A stretch of DNA of 10,591 nt from Alcaligenaceae bacterium (GCA_947380655.1 CANCRX010000102.1:1-10591), one strand, 5' to 3'; positions 1 through 7,031 are shown, counted from the stretch's first letter. The notes: generated from the sequence alone by a model not told the origin. Made by a program: numbers and translations.

Positions 1-57
1 AAAACGGTGCTGACGATTGAGTACTACGATCGGCTGGGAGTGCCCCGTCTCTCATAA
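1..57 (+). CDS. Probable group II intron reverse transcriptase/maturase, C-terminal 18 residues
   Basis: The frame starting at base 1 is open for 18 codons and ends in TAA at 55-57. It encodes KTVLTIEYYDRLGVPRLS; the other two forward frames hit stops within the first 20 bases. The assignment rests on position. In group II introns the reverse transcriptase/maturase is encoded in the domain IV loop and ends shortly before domain V, and here domain V begins 14 nt after the stop. The tail itself contains no catalytic reverse transcriptase motif, because those lie far upstream of the window. It cannot be said whether the protein is intact. Confidence 0.55.
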   Translation, partial: KTVLTIEYYDRLGVPRLS

Positions 58-71
58 CCTCAACCTCTCGA

Positions 72-103
72 ACCGCCCGGTGCGGACCCGCATGCCGGGT
101 GGT
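72..103 (+). ncRNA. Group II intron domain V (catalytic hairpin)
   Basis: Bases 72-80 pair with 95-103 to form a nine-base-pair lower stem. TGCG (81-84) pairs with CGCA (89-92) around a four-base loop (85-88). TG at 93-94 is left as the two-base bulge on the 3' side that is diagnostic of domain V. G75 pairs with T100 as a G-U wobble, which would make C74-G75-C76 the catalytic triad. That is the less common CGC form in place of AGC. Domain V binds the catalytic metal ions for splicing and is the most conserved part of the ribozyme. Confidence 0.78.
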
Positions 104-105
104 GT

Positions 106-142
106 GGCAGGGGCGCAATCAATTATGATTGCCCCCTATGCC
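106..142 (+). ncRNA. Group II intron domain VI with bulged branch-point A
   Basis: After a two-base linker (104-105), GGCA (106-109) pairs with TGCC (139-142). GGGG, then G115 and CAATCA (110-121) pair with 126-136 around an ATTA loop, leaving C114 bulged. T137 and A138 are unpaired between the two helical parts. A138 is therefore the predicted branch-point adenosine, seven nucleotides before the inferred 3' splice site at 145, which is the normal spacing. No run of T follows, so this hairpin should not be read as an intrinsic terminator. Confidence 0.75.
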
Positions 143-144
143 GA

Positions 145-1014
145 TTAAAGCGGATCAAAGCCGTATAGCTGTTCAGGGTTGCTTACCAGGATCTTTTGTA
201 TGATCGAAGCGTCAGTCGTCCAGCGGCCAAGCAAATCCAATAGCTCGGCATCATCGGGTTTGTCTTGCTCGGTCGGGTGAGGCCAGTCGCTGCCCCAAAC
301 CATCCTATCCTCGTTTGCCTGAATCCAGCTTTGGGCGACTGCGTCGATATCTTTATACGCTCCAGCCCGACCTTGTTGGGTGTCAAGGTAAGGGCCAGAG
401 AGTTTGACCCATGTTTTACCTTTGTCCAGCAGACGTTTAATGATCGCATGTCCAGGATGATTGATGCCGACAGGCTGCGGCAAGCGTCCCATATGATCGA
501 AGACGATAGTTGATTCAATCCTGTTGAGCATCTCTGCATGCGCTGCGATTTGATCAGCCGTCCAGTGCAACTGGACGTGCCAGCCCATATCTTTGATTCT
601 TGCCGCGAGCGGCTCCACCATTTCAAAAGTCGCAGCTGCATTGGCAGGTGTGTATAGAGAAAAACGAATGCCACGCACACCACCCGCGTGCAGTTCACGC
701 AAAGTTGTATCACTGACATCATCTCGCAAAACTGCGACCCCACGCGTCTGAGAGGCACCGAGTCGCTGAATCGCATCCAGTGTCACGCGATTGTCTGTGT
801 AGTAATTTCTGGGCGTTACGACAACAGTTCGTGTGGTGCCCAGTCTTTTCTGAATCAGCCGGTATTCATCCACTGAGGCACCAGCTTGGAGAGCTGCTGC
901 ATCGGCAGCCTGTGGGAACTTTGAATCATAAATATGCATGTGTGAATCACAGGCATTTGCAGGAACGGATAATTTAGGTGCGGCGACACCTGAAGTATTT
1001 GGGATGCTCATCAT
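145..1014 (-). CDS. LigI-like amidohydrolase (2-pyrone-4,6-dicarboxylate lactonase / galactarolactone isomerase type)
   Basis: This 289-residue cytoplasmic TIM-barrel protein belongs to the amidohydrolase superfamily branch (COG3618-like) that includes the LigI lactonase and D-galactarolactone isomerase; members are about 290 residues long. Visible motifs are the HxH pair in CDSHMHIYD (22-30), GIRF (115-118), QLH (148-150), FDHMG (172-176), VKLSG (203-207) and the C-terminal GSDWPHP (241-247), whose Asp243 is the expected general base. Known relatives act on lactones of dicarboxylic acids, so a lactone or related ring may be the substrate. The exact substrate cannot be read from the motifs. 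It is the last gene of the seven-gene operon. ATG at 1014 overlaps the CaiB stop as ATGA, and a second ATG follows at once. The Shine-Dalgarno is weak, suggesting translational coupling. The last base of its TAA stop appears to come from the adjoining intron. Confidence 0.83.
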   Translation of the reverse strand: MMSIPNTSGVAAPKLSVPANACDSHMHIYDSKFPQAADAAALQAGASVDEYRLIQKRLGTTRTVVVTPRNYYTDNRVTLDAIQRLGASQTRGVAVLRDDVSDTTLRELHAGGVRGIRFSLYTPANAAATFEMVEPLAARIKDMGWHVQLHWTADQIAAHAEMLNRIESTIVFDHMGRLPQPVGINHPGHAIIKRLLDKGKTWVKLSGPYLDTQQGRAGAYKDIDAVAQSWIQANEDRMVWGSDWPHPTEQDKPDDAELLDLLGRWTTDASIIQKILVSNPEQLYGFDPL

Positions 1015-2231
1015 TTGTTTTCTTTTGCCTGAATGCGATCGACTTCTTGTTCAATGATTGTATTGTGTTGCCCGAGGGTTGGTGCGGTGAACGGTTCTGG
1101 TCCAGGCGTGCGGTCAAACTTAATCGTACGCTTGAGTCCCCGATATTTGCCAACAACAGGATGCTCGAACTCTGTAATCATGTCCTGGGCCAGTACCTGC
1201 GGATGATCAAACATATCCTCTATTGTCCTGGCGGCGGAGCAGGGTACTTCTTCACCAAAATGACTCTCCCATTCTAGAGCCGTGCGAGTGGAGAGTGCGA
1301 GGTGCAGTTTGGGAATAATTTCACTCTGATGTTGAGCGCGTTTGCGCACGCTGTCGTACCGCTCGTAATCCACCCATTCATTGAGTCCAACCTTCTGGCA
1401 TAAAGCTTTCCAGAAATGCGCGGTATTGGCCGATATATACAGGTGACCATGTTTGGTTGGATGCAAACCGGTGATGCCTCCTGAGCGCATATCGCGTCCA
1501 ACGTCGCGTCCTTCGTTCTCAGCCCAGATGAGCCTTGCAGATTGCAAAGTCAATGCTGCTGTGAGCAGTGAAATCCCAACGAACTGGCCTTCGCCACTGC
1601 GTGATCGTTCAAATAGTGCCGAGGCAACGCCAGCAGCAACCAAGGCGCTTGCGTAGTAATCGACGATCGAGCCATACAGAATTTCAGGTGGACCTTCTTT
1701 TTTGCCTTGAAGCGCGCACATCCCCGTCATGGTTTGCAGCACTTGGTCGTAACCTGCTTTTTCTTTGAGGGGACCTGTTTCGCCATAACCGCTTACCGCA
1801 CAATAAATCAATCGAGGATTGATTGTTTTCAATTGCTCATGACTGATGCCAAGACGTGGCGCGACACTGGGCCTGAAATTGTGGACCAGCACGTCCGCAG
1901 TACTGATCAGACTCATCAGTTTTGCATGATCCTGAGGAGATTTCAGATCAAGCATCACACCTAATTTGCTGCGATTGACACCGAGAAACGCGCGACTTTC
2001 AGTTTCGAGCGTGCTTGGATATTTACGCAAATTGTCGCCGGCTGGCGGTTCAATTTTAATGACCTCTGCACCCTGGTCAGCCAGGAGTGAGCAGCCATAG
2101 GGTCCTGCAATATAAGCCGACAAGTCCAGTACGCGAATACCTGACAATGGTCCCTTGGCACCCGCTCTGGGTGGCAGGCGCGACTCGGTGCTTGTATGCA
2201 CTGGGTTGTCGAGATGTTGGGTGTATGTCAT
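1011..2231 (-). CDS. CaiB/BaiF family (class III) CoA-transferase
   Basis: The protein is 406 residues long, normal for class III CoA-transferases, which move CoA between carboxylic acids through an aspartyl-CoA anhydride. Motifs run in family order: LSGIRVLDLSAYIAGPYG (29-46), LADQGAEVIKIEPP (50-63), NFRP (118-121), SGYG (147-150) and AGYDQ (159-163). Asp162 is the expected catalytic aspartate. Members include carnitine, formyl/oxalyl, benzylsuccinate and succinyl-CoA:citramalate or malate transferases. A CitE-type lyase two genes upstream makes a hydroxy-dicarboxylate such as citramalate an attractive but unproven acceptor. ATG at 2231, four bases after the preceding stop, is preferred over an in-frame TTG at 2267 that would overlap the previous gene by 32 bases. 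Its stop overlaps the next start as ATGA. Confidence 0.9.
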   Translation of the reverse strand: MTYTQHLDNPVHTSTESRLPPRAGAKGPLSGIRVLDLSAYIAGPYGCSLLADQGAEVIKIEPPAGDNLRKYPSTLETESRAFLGVNRSKLGVMLDLKSPQDHAKLMSLISTADVLVHNFRPSVAPRLGISHEQLKTINPRLIYCAVSGYGETGPLKEKAGYDQVLQTMTGMCALQGKKEGPPEILYGSIVDYYASALVAAGVASALFERSRSGEGQFVGISLLTAALTLQSARLIWAENEGRDVGRDMRSGGITGLHPTKHGHLYISANTAHFWKALCQKVGLNEWVDYERYDSVRKRAQHQSEIIPKLHLALSTRTALEWESHFGEEVPCSAARTIEDMFDHPQVLAQDMITEFEHPVVGKYRGLKRTIKFDRTPGPEPFTAPTLGQHNTIIEQEVDRIQAKENK

Positions 2232-2235
2232 GGAT

Positions 2236-3270
2236 TTAATCTGCCTGGATGTTGGCTTTCTGTGCAACGTGCTTCCATCGTTTTATTTCTTCTTGAATGT
2301 GTGTCTTGAATAAAGCGGTAGAAGAGGGCGCCGCTTTGGCACCTTCTTTCAGAAAAAATTCCTGCATCGCTTGTGATGCGATAACCTGGTTAATTGTAAG
2401 GTTCAGTTTTTGAGTGATTTCCGGGGGTATCCCTGCGGGGGCGATGACACCCCACCAAAGATCGACGGCACTTTGTGGGTAACCAAGTTCAGTAGCAGAG
2501 GGGAGCTGGGGAATGATTTCGGATCTGCTTTCTGTCGTGACTGACAGCGCTCTGATCTTTTGACTGTTGACCTGGCCAAGCAGGGAAGGCGCGCTTGCGA
2601 TCAACAGATCAATTTGTCCGCCAATTAAATCCGTCATTGCGGGATTCATGCCTTTATAAGGAACATGAGTCAGTTTGATTTGCGCAGCGTCGGCGAAGAG
2701 TTCCGTTGCAAATTGATTAATACTGCCTACACCCGAGGTGCCGTAGTTTAATTTCCCAGGGTGCTTGCGTGCATAGCTGACGAGTTCATCGATATGCATA
2801 AAAGGTGTGTGTGGGCTTACCGTGATAAGTAAGGGGCCTTTTGCAAGCATTGCGACAGGGGTAAAACTTTTTATCGCATCGTAGGGGAGGTTATCCCTGA
2901 TCGCTGCGCCGGTGGTGAAGGTCGAGGATACGACTGCGATGGTGTAGCCATCAGGTGCAGACTTAGCCAGAATATTGTTGGCAAGGATTCCGCCTGCAGC
3001 GGGTTTGTTTTCAACGATAAAAGATTGTCCGAGCAACTCTTGCAGCGGTTTTGAAATTGCGCGTGCAAAGGTATCGTTTGAGCCGCCCGCAGCACTTCCA
3101 ACCAATATCGTGACGGGCTTGGAGGGATAGAGGGTGGATGGCTGCGCCTGTGCATAGGCAACGGTCAGTATGCTCAATAACAGGGCGAGCGCAGTCGCAC
3201 CATGAACGATGCCGTGTTGTAGTCCTGTCGAGAGCGTTAATTTGGAAATTAAAGTTAAGCGTTTATTCAA
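2236..3270 (-). CDS. Bug/TctC family tripartite tricarboxylate transporter substrate-binding protein (first described, third Bug in this operon)
   Basis: This 344-residue periplasmic binding protein has a long signal peptide with a hydrophobic core at about 25-38 and likely cleavage after AYA (38-40). The Bug signature follows: YPSKPVTILV (48-57), the ligand loop GGSND (62-66), PDGYT (106-110), NLPYD (127-131) and VPYKG (203-207). Bug proteins capture carboxylic acids, often in water-mediated fashion, for TctA/TctB-type carriers or for sensing. No carrier genes are in the window. The start is TTG at 3270, overlapping the TGA of the CitE-like gene as TTGA. No in-frame ATG or GTG exists before the signal peptide core, and the Shine-Dalgarno is poor, so translation probably depends on re-initiation. 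It sits between the CitE-like and CoA-transferase genes, supporting a shared substrate. Confidence 0.9.
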   Translation of the reverse strand: MNKRLTLISKLTLSTGLQHGIVHGATALALLLSILTVAYAQAQPSTLYPSKPVTILVGSAAGGSNDTFARAISKPLQELLGQSFIVENKPAAGGILANNILAKSAPDGYTIAVVSSTFTTGAAIRDNLPYDAIKSFTPVAMLAKGPLLITVSPHTPFMHIDELVSYARKHPGKLNYGTSGVGSINQFATELFADAAQIKLTHVPYKGMNPAMTDLIGGQIDLLIASAPSLLGQVNSQKIRALSVTTESRSEIIPQLPSATELGYPQSAVDLWWGVIAPAGIPPEITQKLNLTINQVIASQAMQEFFLKEGAKAAPSSTALFKTHIQEEIKRWKHVAQKANIQAD

Positions 3271-4145
3271 GGAATCAATCCCAGACGACGTGCAGTGGTG
3301 ACCAGGGCTTGGGCGCTTTTGAAAAAGGGCGGATCAATCATTTTCCCATCTACGACATAGGCACCTATGCCTTTTGCGTCGGCCTCCTGTGCGGCCGCGA
3401 CAACTCTTAAGGCATGCGCGATGGCTGCATCACTCGGTCTGAAGGCTTCGTTGGTTAGGGCAACTTGACTGGGATGGATGCAGCTTTTTCCCGCAAAACC
3501 GATACTCGCAGCGAATTGTGCCTCTGCGACAAAGCCTTCCGTATTCTTAATGTCAGCGAAGGCGCCGTCGAAGGCATCAATCCCTGCCTCAGCGGCTGCT
3601 AATTTGACTTGCATCATGGCATAGCGGATTGCGAAGAGCTCTTTGCGTGAAATGCCGATGGGTTCAAATAAGTCCGCAAGCCCGAGTTGTAATCCCATCA
3701 CGCGTGGATGAGCACTGGCTAATTCAAACGCGGTGCGCAAGGCTGAAGGGGTCTCGATGTTGAGAAGGAGTCTGACAGGATTGTCCCCGGTCAGATTGAC
3801 CCCGTTGTTACGTTCTGCCTGCTCGATGGCATTGACTGCGTCCAGTACGGCGGCGACGTTTGCGGGTTTTGGCAGATTAATGATGTTCAAGCCAGGCTGT
3901 ACGACAGAGGCAATATCCTCTGCAAAATAACAGGTGTCCATCGCGTTGACACGCACGATGATTGTTTTTTTACTTGATACGACTGACGGCATTTGCATCC
4001 ACTGCTGAAGTGTATTGCGCGCGTCGGCTTTTTTTGCTTCGGCAACAGCATCCTCCAGATCAAAGGAAAGCCCGTCTGCCTCACTTGCGAGCGCTTTATC
4101 AAAGAGTTCGGGTCTTGAACCCGGTACGAATAGTTTGCTGCGCAT
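3267..4145 (-). CDS. CitE-like HpcH/HpaI family lyase (citramalyl-/malyl-/citryl-CoA lyase type)
   Basis: This 292-residue protein has the layout of the CitE branch of the HpcH/HpaI family, whose members reversibly cleave 3-hydroxyacyl-CoA thioesters (citryl-, malyl-, citramalyl-CoA) with Mg2+. Visible motifs are RSKLFVPGSRPE (2-13), SFDLEDAV (27-34), the substrate-binding arginine in VRVN (64-67), NIETP (129-133) with Glu131 as a probable metal ligand, GLADLF (155-160) with Asp158 as the second, and GKSCIHPSQV (219-228). There is no sign of the citrate lyase alpha or gamma subunits, so the substrate is more likely a free CoA ester made by the nearby CoA-transferase. Citramalyl-CoA, giving acetyl-CoA and pyruvate, is a reasonable guess. 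ATG at 4145 has GAGG (4152-4155) six bases upstream, and lies two bases after the dehydrogenase stop. Confidence 0.9.
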   Translation of the reverse strand: MRSKLFVPGSRPELFDKALASEADGLSFDLEDAVAEAKKADARNTLQQWMQMPSVVSSKKTIIVRVNAMDTCYFAEDIASVVQPGLNIINLPKPANVAAVLDAVNAIEQAERNNGVNLTGDNPVRLLLNIETPSALRTAFELASAHPRVMGLQLGLADLFEPIGISRKELFAIRYAMMQVKLAAAEAGIDAFDGAFADIKNTEGFVAEAQFAASIGFAGKSCIHPSQVALTNEAFRPSDAAIAHALRVVAAAQEADAKGIGAYVVDGKMIDPPFFKSAQALVTTARRLGLIP

Positions 4146-4147
4146 CT

Positions 4148-4951
4148 TTAGCCTCGCTTTACAAGCAGACCGCCATCAACCGGGAGCAGTACACCAGTGA
4201 TGTATTTTGATTCGTCTGACGCAAGAAACACTGCTGCATTAGCAATATCCCACGCTGAACCCATGTAGCCCATCGGTACCAGCTTGTCGCGTTGTGCACG
4301 AATCTCTTCGCGGGGCACACCGGTTTCACGCGCACGTCGCTCGATTGCCATAGGCGTGTCGATCAGACCTGGCAAAATTGCATTGGCACGTACGCCTGCT
4401 GCGGCATTTTCCATCGCAATGTGTTGCGTCATGGTGTTGATCGCGCCCTTACTCGTTTTATAAGTTAGGGTGGGGCGAGCAGCGAGCGATGATGTTGAGG
4501 AAATGTTAATGATGCTGCCAGATTTTTGATTGATCATGATGGGTAAAACATGTTTGCAGGTCATAAACATACCGCGCAAATTCAAGCCCATGATTGCGTC
4601 CCAGGCCGAGACGTCCAGATCAACTGTTTTACGGTCTCCTTCTGAGCGACCGACGTTATTGTGCAAGATATCAATTCTGCCGTAGCGCTCGACACAGATC
4701 GTTGCGATTTTTTTGCAGTCCTCTTCGTTTGTAATGTCTGCAATCAACACCGACGCGATGCTTTGATAGGGAGCGATAGCAGCCATTGTGGCGGCGGCAT
4801 GCTCAGGATTGATATCCACTAACAGCAAAGTCGCGCCTTCTTCGGCGAATCTTTGCGCGACGGCGCGACCATTCCCTACGGTCTCGCCAGGCTCTTGACC
4901 GGCACCAACGATAATGGCGACTTTTCCTGCTAAACGTTGTGTCTGATTCAT
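4148..4951 (-). CDS. Short-chain dehydrogenase/reductase (SDR), classical type
   Basis: This 267-residue Rossmann-fold oxidoreductase has the SDR landmarks in order: a glycine-rich cofactor loop from VGAG (15-18) to GNGRA (26-30), Asp46 at the end of beta-2 (VDI), which favours NAD(H) over NADP(H), NNVG (98-101), Asn124, catalytic Ser151, the YKTSK motif with Tyr164 and Lys168, and LPGLIDTP (193-200). The glycine loop is longer than the usual TGxxxGxG, with about six extra residues, as in a known SDR subset. It probably oxidises an alcohol or reduces a ketone in the pathway; substrate unknown. ATG at 4951 lies one base after the preceding stop, with AAAGG (4961-4965) nine bases upstream. It is the third gene of the operon, between a Bug gene and the CitE-like gene. 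Confidence 0.92.
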   Translation of the reverse strand: MNQTQRLAGKVAIIVGAGQEPGETVGNGRAVAQRFAEEGATLLLVDINPEHAAATMAAIAPYQSIASVLIADITNEEDCKKIATICVERYGRIDILHNNVGRSEGDRKTVDLDVSAWDAIMGLNLRGMFMTCKHVLPIMINQKSGSIINISSTSSLAARPTLTYKTSKGAINTMTQHIAMENAAAGVRANAILPGLIDTPMAIERRARETGVPREEIRAQRDKLVPMGYMGSAWDIANAAVFLASDESKYITGVLLPVDGGLLVKRG

Positions 4952-4952
4952 C

Positions 4953-5951
4953 TTAGTCTGCCTTTACGTGTGCGTCTTGAACGACTTGTTTCCATTTTGC
5001 GACTTCGCTTTTCATGAACGTGCCAAATGTCTGAGGATCATCGCCCACAGCATCGAGTCCCATTTCAGAAAATTTCTTTTTTAATTCATTGCTATTCAAA
5101 GCGTTTTTGATCGCGGTATTCATGAATGCAATGCGGTCAGCAGGAGTACCTTTGGGTGCAACCAGACCATACCAGGGATTGACTTCATAGCCTTTGATCC
5201 CTGCCTCGTCGAGAGTGGGGACGTCAGGCAGGATCGCAATGCGTTTTGCGCTGGTCACGCCTAAAGGAACCACTAATCCAGACTGTATCCGTGGCAAGGT
5301 TGCCGCCGCACCATCGATCATAACGGCGACGCGTCCAGGAATCAGGTCGTTATAAGCAGGTGCAGTACCTTTGTAAGGAACATGCGTCATGGTGATCCCG
5401 TATTGATAATTCATGACTTCTGTTGCCAGATGCGCGGAGCTTCCTGCACCGGCCGAGGCATACGAAACCTTGCCAGGGTTATCGTGAATGTAGGCCTTTA
5501 ACTGAGCCAATGTTTTGACGGGTAGCACTGCGCTGGCGATCAAAATATGCGGGGCGTCTGCAACGTGAGAAACAGGAGCAAAATCTTTTAGCGGGTCGTA
5601 AGGAAGATTCGGATGAAGACTAGGATTGACAGCGAGTACGCTGAACGGAGCCATCATGAAGGTATAGCCGTCAGGATCAGCTTTGGCAGTCGCTTCGGCT
5701 CCGATGATGCCGCTTGCCCCCGCTTTGTTTTCAATAATGACGGGTTGCTTGATTTCTAAAGACAGCGCCTGCCCGACTGCGCGCGTCATTAAGTCAAGTG
5801 TCGCACCTGCTGCGAAAGGAACGATGATTCGTACCGCATGATCAGGGTATGACTGAGTTTGGGTGTGGGCGGCTCCTGGTGTTACTGTCGCGCAGAGCGC
5901 AAGGGTGCATTGCAGTGCGGCGAGTACTCGGCCTGTAAGTGAAATAGTCAT
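4953..5951 (-). CDS. Bug/TctC family substrate-binding protein (second gene of operon)
   Basis: The 332-residue protein has a signal peptide (hydrophobic 9-24, likely cleavage near PGAA at 25-28). The Bug core follows: YPDHAVRIIVPF (35-46), ligand loop AAGATLD (47-53), PDGYT (93-97), then HVPYKGT and NPWYGLVAPKGTP further on. The ligand loop has AGATLD where family members normally have a double glycine (GGxxD), so its pocket may differ from the other three. ATG at 5951 is preferred. It lies ten bases after the preceding stop, is preceded by a G run (5956-5960), and places the signal peptide at the N-terminus. The frame is open to 6011, but those 20 extra residues would be polar and overlap the previous gene. 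Confidence 0.9.
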   Translation of the reverse strand: MTISLTGRVLAALQCTLALCATVTPGAAHTQTQSYPDHAVRIIVPFAAGATLDLMTRAVGQALSLEIKQPVIIENKAGASGIIGAEATAKADPDGYTFMMAPFSVLAVNPSLHPNLPYDPLKDFAPVSHVADAPHILIASAVLPVKTLAQLKAYIHDNPGKVSYASAGAGSSAHLATEVMNYQYGITMTHVPYKGTAPAYNDLIPGRVAVMIDGAAATLPRIQSGLVVPLGVTSAKRIAILPDVPTLDEAGIKGYEVNPWYGLVAPKGTPADRIAFMNTAIKNALNSNELKKKFSEMGLDAVGDDPQTFGTFMKSEVAKWKQVVQDAHVKAD

Positions 5952-5961
5952 ATTGCCCCCA

Positions 5962-6942
5962 TTATTTTTGTGTGGAGGGTTTGAGTAATTTCCCCCACTT
6001 TTTGATTTCATCTTTTAAAAACAGATCAAACTCTTTTGACGATGATAATCTGACTTCACCATCGATCACGGCTAGTCGTTTTGCAACATCCGGGTGGGAA
6101 AGACTTTTGGCTAAGGCTTGATTGAGCTTCTGAATAATCACCTCTGGCGTTCCGGCTGGCGCGAGGATCCCCCACCAGACTACCGCCTCAAACAGAGGTA
6201 CGCCTTGCTCCGCGATGGTTGGAACATCCGGGGCAGATTTAAGCCGGTTTTGTCCCGAGGTTGCCAGTAATTTGATACGCCCACTGTCCAGATGTGGCTT
6301 GAGTTGAGACATCCCTGTAAACAACAGATCAACATGACCACTTGCTACATCCAACACTCCTTGACCTGCACCTTTATAGGGCACGACTAAGATGTCTGCA
6401 CCGGTTGCTGCTTTGAATAATTCGGCTGCCATGTCTGTTGCCGACCCCTCACCAGAGGTCGCCATTGCAAGCTTTCCAGGGTTCTGTCGTGCAATGCTCA
6501 GCATTTCTTCAAGCGTATTGGCCTCGAGCGTTGAACGAGCGCCAAGTCCCATCGCGTAGGTGATGACGGAGCCAACAGGGGTGAAGTCCTCTGGCGTTTT
6601 ATAGGGCAGGTTAGGGAGCAGTGTTGGATTGGTCGCGATGCTGGGACTGACAAGCAGCAGGGTGTAACCGTCCGGTGCCGCTTTGGCGACGATATCGGTG
6701 CCTACGACAGTATTGCCACCCCCGCGATTATCGATAATAACGGGCTGTTTAAGCGTCTCAGAAAGCTTGTCTGCCCAAGCTCTCGCGATAAAGTCTCCGC
6801 CTCCGCCCGCCACGAAAGGCACAACGATACGGATTGCCTTTTCAGGGTACGCCTCTGCTTGAGCCGCTACCTGAGCGCCTGCAAGGCTTGAGAGTAGGGC
6901 TAAGACTGTGAGAATCAGGCCTTGGGATGCGCAAGCTTTCAT
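5962..6942 (-). CDS. Bug/TctC family substrate-binding protein (first gene of operon)
   Basis: The 326-residue protein has a signal peptide with a hydrophobic core at 8-21 and likely cleavage at AGA (21-23) or AQA (27-29). Bug motifs follow: YPEKAIRIVVPF (32-43), a glycine-rich ligand loop GGGGD (46-50), DNRGGG (71-76), PDGYT (90-94) and VPYKG (187-191). It heads the minus-strand operon and faces the divergent control region. ATG at 6942 is chosen over ATG at 6972. A TATAAA box at 6980-6985 would start transcription about at 6973, leaving no leader for the upper ATG, which also has only a pyrimidine-rich stretch before it. The lower ATG has GAAGATAG upstream and starts the signal peptide directly. 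Confidence 0.88.
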   Translation of the reverse strand: MKACASQGLILTVLALLSSLAGAQVAAQAEAYPEKAIRIVVPFVAGGGGDFIARAWADKLSETLKQPVIIDNRGGGNTVVGTDIVAKAAPDGYTLLLVSPSIATNPTLLPNLPYKTPEDFTPVGSVITYAMGLGARSTLEANTLEEMLSIARQNPGKLAMATSGEGSATDMAAELFKAATGADILVVPYKGAGQGVLDVASGHVDLLFTGMSQLKPHLDSGRIKLLATSGQNRLKSAPDVPTIAEQGVPLFEAVVWWGILAPAGTPEVIIQKLNQALAKSLSHPDVAKRLAVIDGEVRLSSSKEFDLFLKDEIKKWGKLLKPSTQK

Positions 6943-6979
6943 CTTGTCTATCTTCGCTAAATGTCTATGCATGAGAGGG

Positions 6980-6985
6980 TTTATA
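6980..6985 (-). promoter_or_regulatory. Candidate -10 box for the minus-strand operon
   Basis: Read on the minus strand this is TATAAA, close to TATAAT. The hexamer 17 bases upstream (7003-7008, TGGTGA) matches TTGACA poorly, which fits an activator-dependent promoter. The expected transcript start near 6973 leaves about 30 bases of leader before ATG 6942. Confidence 0.4.
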
Positions 6986-6997
6986 GAATAGATTTGA

Positions 6998-7007
6998 GGT
7001 GTTCACC
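6998..7007. promoter_or_regulatory. Short inverted repeat GGTG-TT-CACC
   Basis: Four-base arms flank a TT centre. The repeat overlaps the -35 position of the candidate minus-strand promoter, so a bound protein could compete with or contact RNA polymerase. The arms are short and could be chance. Confidence 0.3.
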
Positions 7008-7010
7008 ACA

Positions 7011-7031
7011 GATTTAGTGATCGATGAAATC
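7011..7031. promoter_or_regulatory. Candidate LysR-type regulator site (T-N11-A dyad)
   Basis: GATTT (7011-7015) and AAATC (7027-7031) are perfect inverted arms separated by exactly 11 bases, the T-N11-A architecture bound by LysR-type regulators. It lies between the divergent promoters, the classical location. A further GATTT occurs 20 bases away at 6991-6995, two helical turns. No LysR gene is in the window. Confidence 0.42.

Larger units (their letters stand above)
1..145 (+). mobile_element. Group II intron, 3' end (5' part outside window)
   Basis: This is the terminal part of a group II intron, a self-splicing ribozyme and retroelement. The sequence shows three expected parts in the correct order: the end of an open reading frame stopping at 57, a domain V hairpin at 72-103, and a domain VI hairpin at 106-142 with an unpaired adenosine at 138. 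Group II introns usually end in AY about seven nucleotides after the branch adenosine, which puts the 3' splice site after GAT at 145. The boundary is uncertain by one or two bases. The intron lies antisense to the operon to its right, so it cannot splice from that operon's transcript. The 5' end and exon-binding sites are outside the window, so the class and mobility cannot be judged. Confidence 0.8.

Noticed and set aside
110..136. Hairpin read as a rho-independent terminator of the minus-strand operon
   Set aside because: The stem is strong, but no T run follows on either strand, and the hairpin is fully explained as group II intron domain VI.
183..776. Long antisense-frame open reading frame (197 codons) within the amidohydrolase gene
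   Set aside because: It shares the strand of the amidohydrolase in a shifted frame, shows no recognisable motif and has unusual composition (many Ser, Arg, Trp), while the amidohydrolase frame has family motifs throughout.
978..1277. Plus-strand open reading frame of 99 codons opposite the CoA-transferase
   Set aside because: It lies entirely over the conserved CoA-transferase and amidohydrolase genes, is Cys/Phe rich with no known motif, and has no supporting Shine-Dalgarno.
2232..2267. Upstream TTG start for the CoA-transferase
   Set aside because: It would overlap the preceding Bug gene by 32 bases using a weak start codon, whereas ATG 2231 fits the compact spacing of the operon.
6943..6972. 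Upstream ATG (6972) for the first Bug gene of the minus operon
   Set aside because: No Shine-Dalgarno, and it would sit at or next to the predicted transcript start; ATG 6942 begins directly with the signal peptide.
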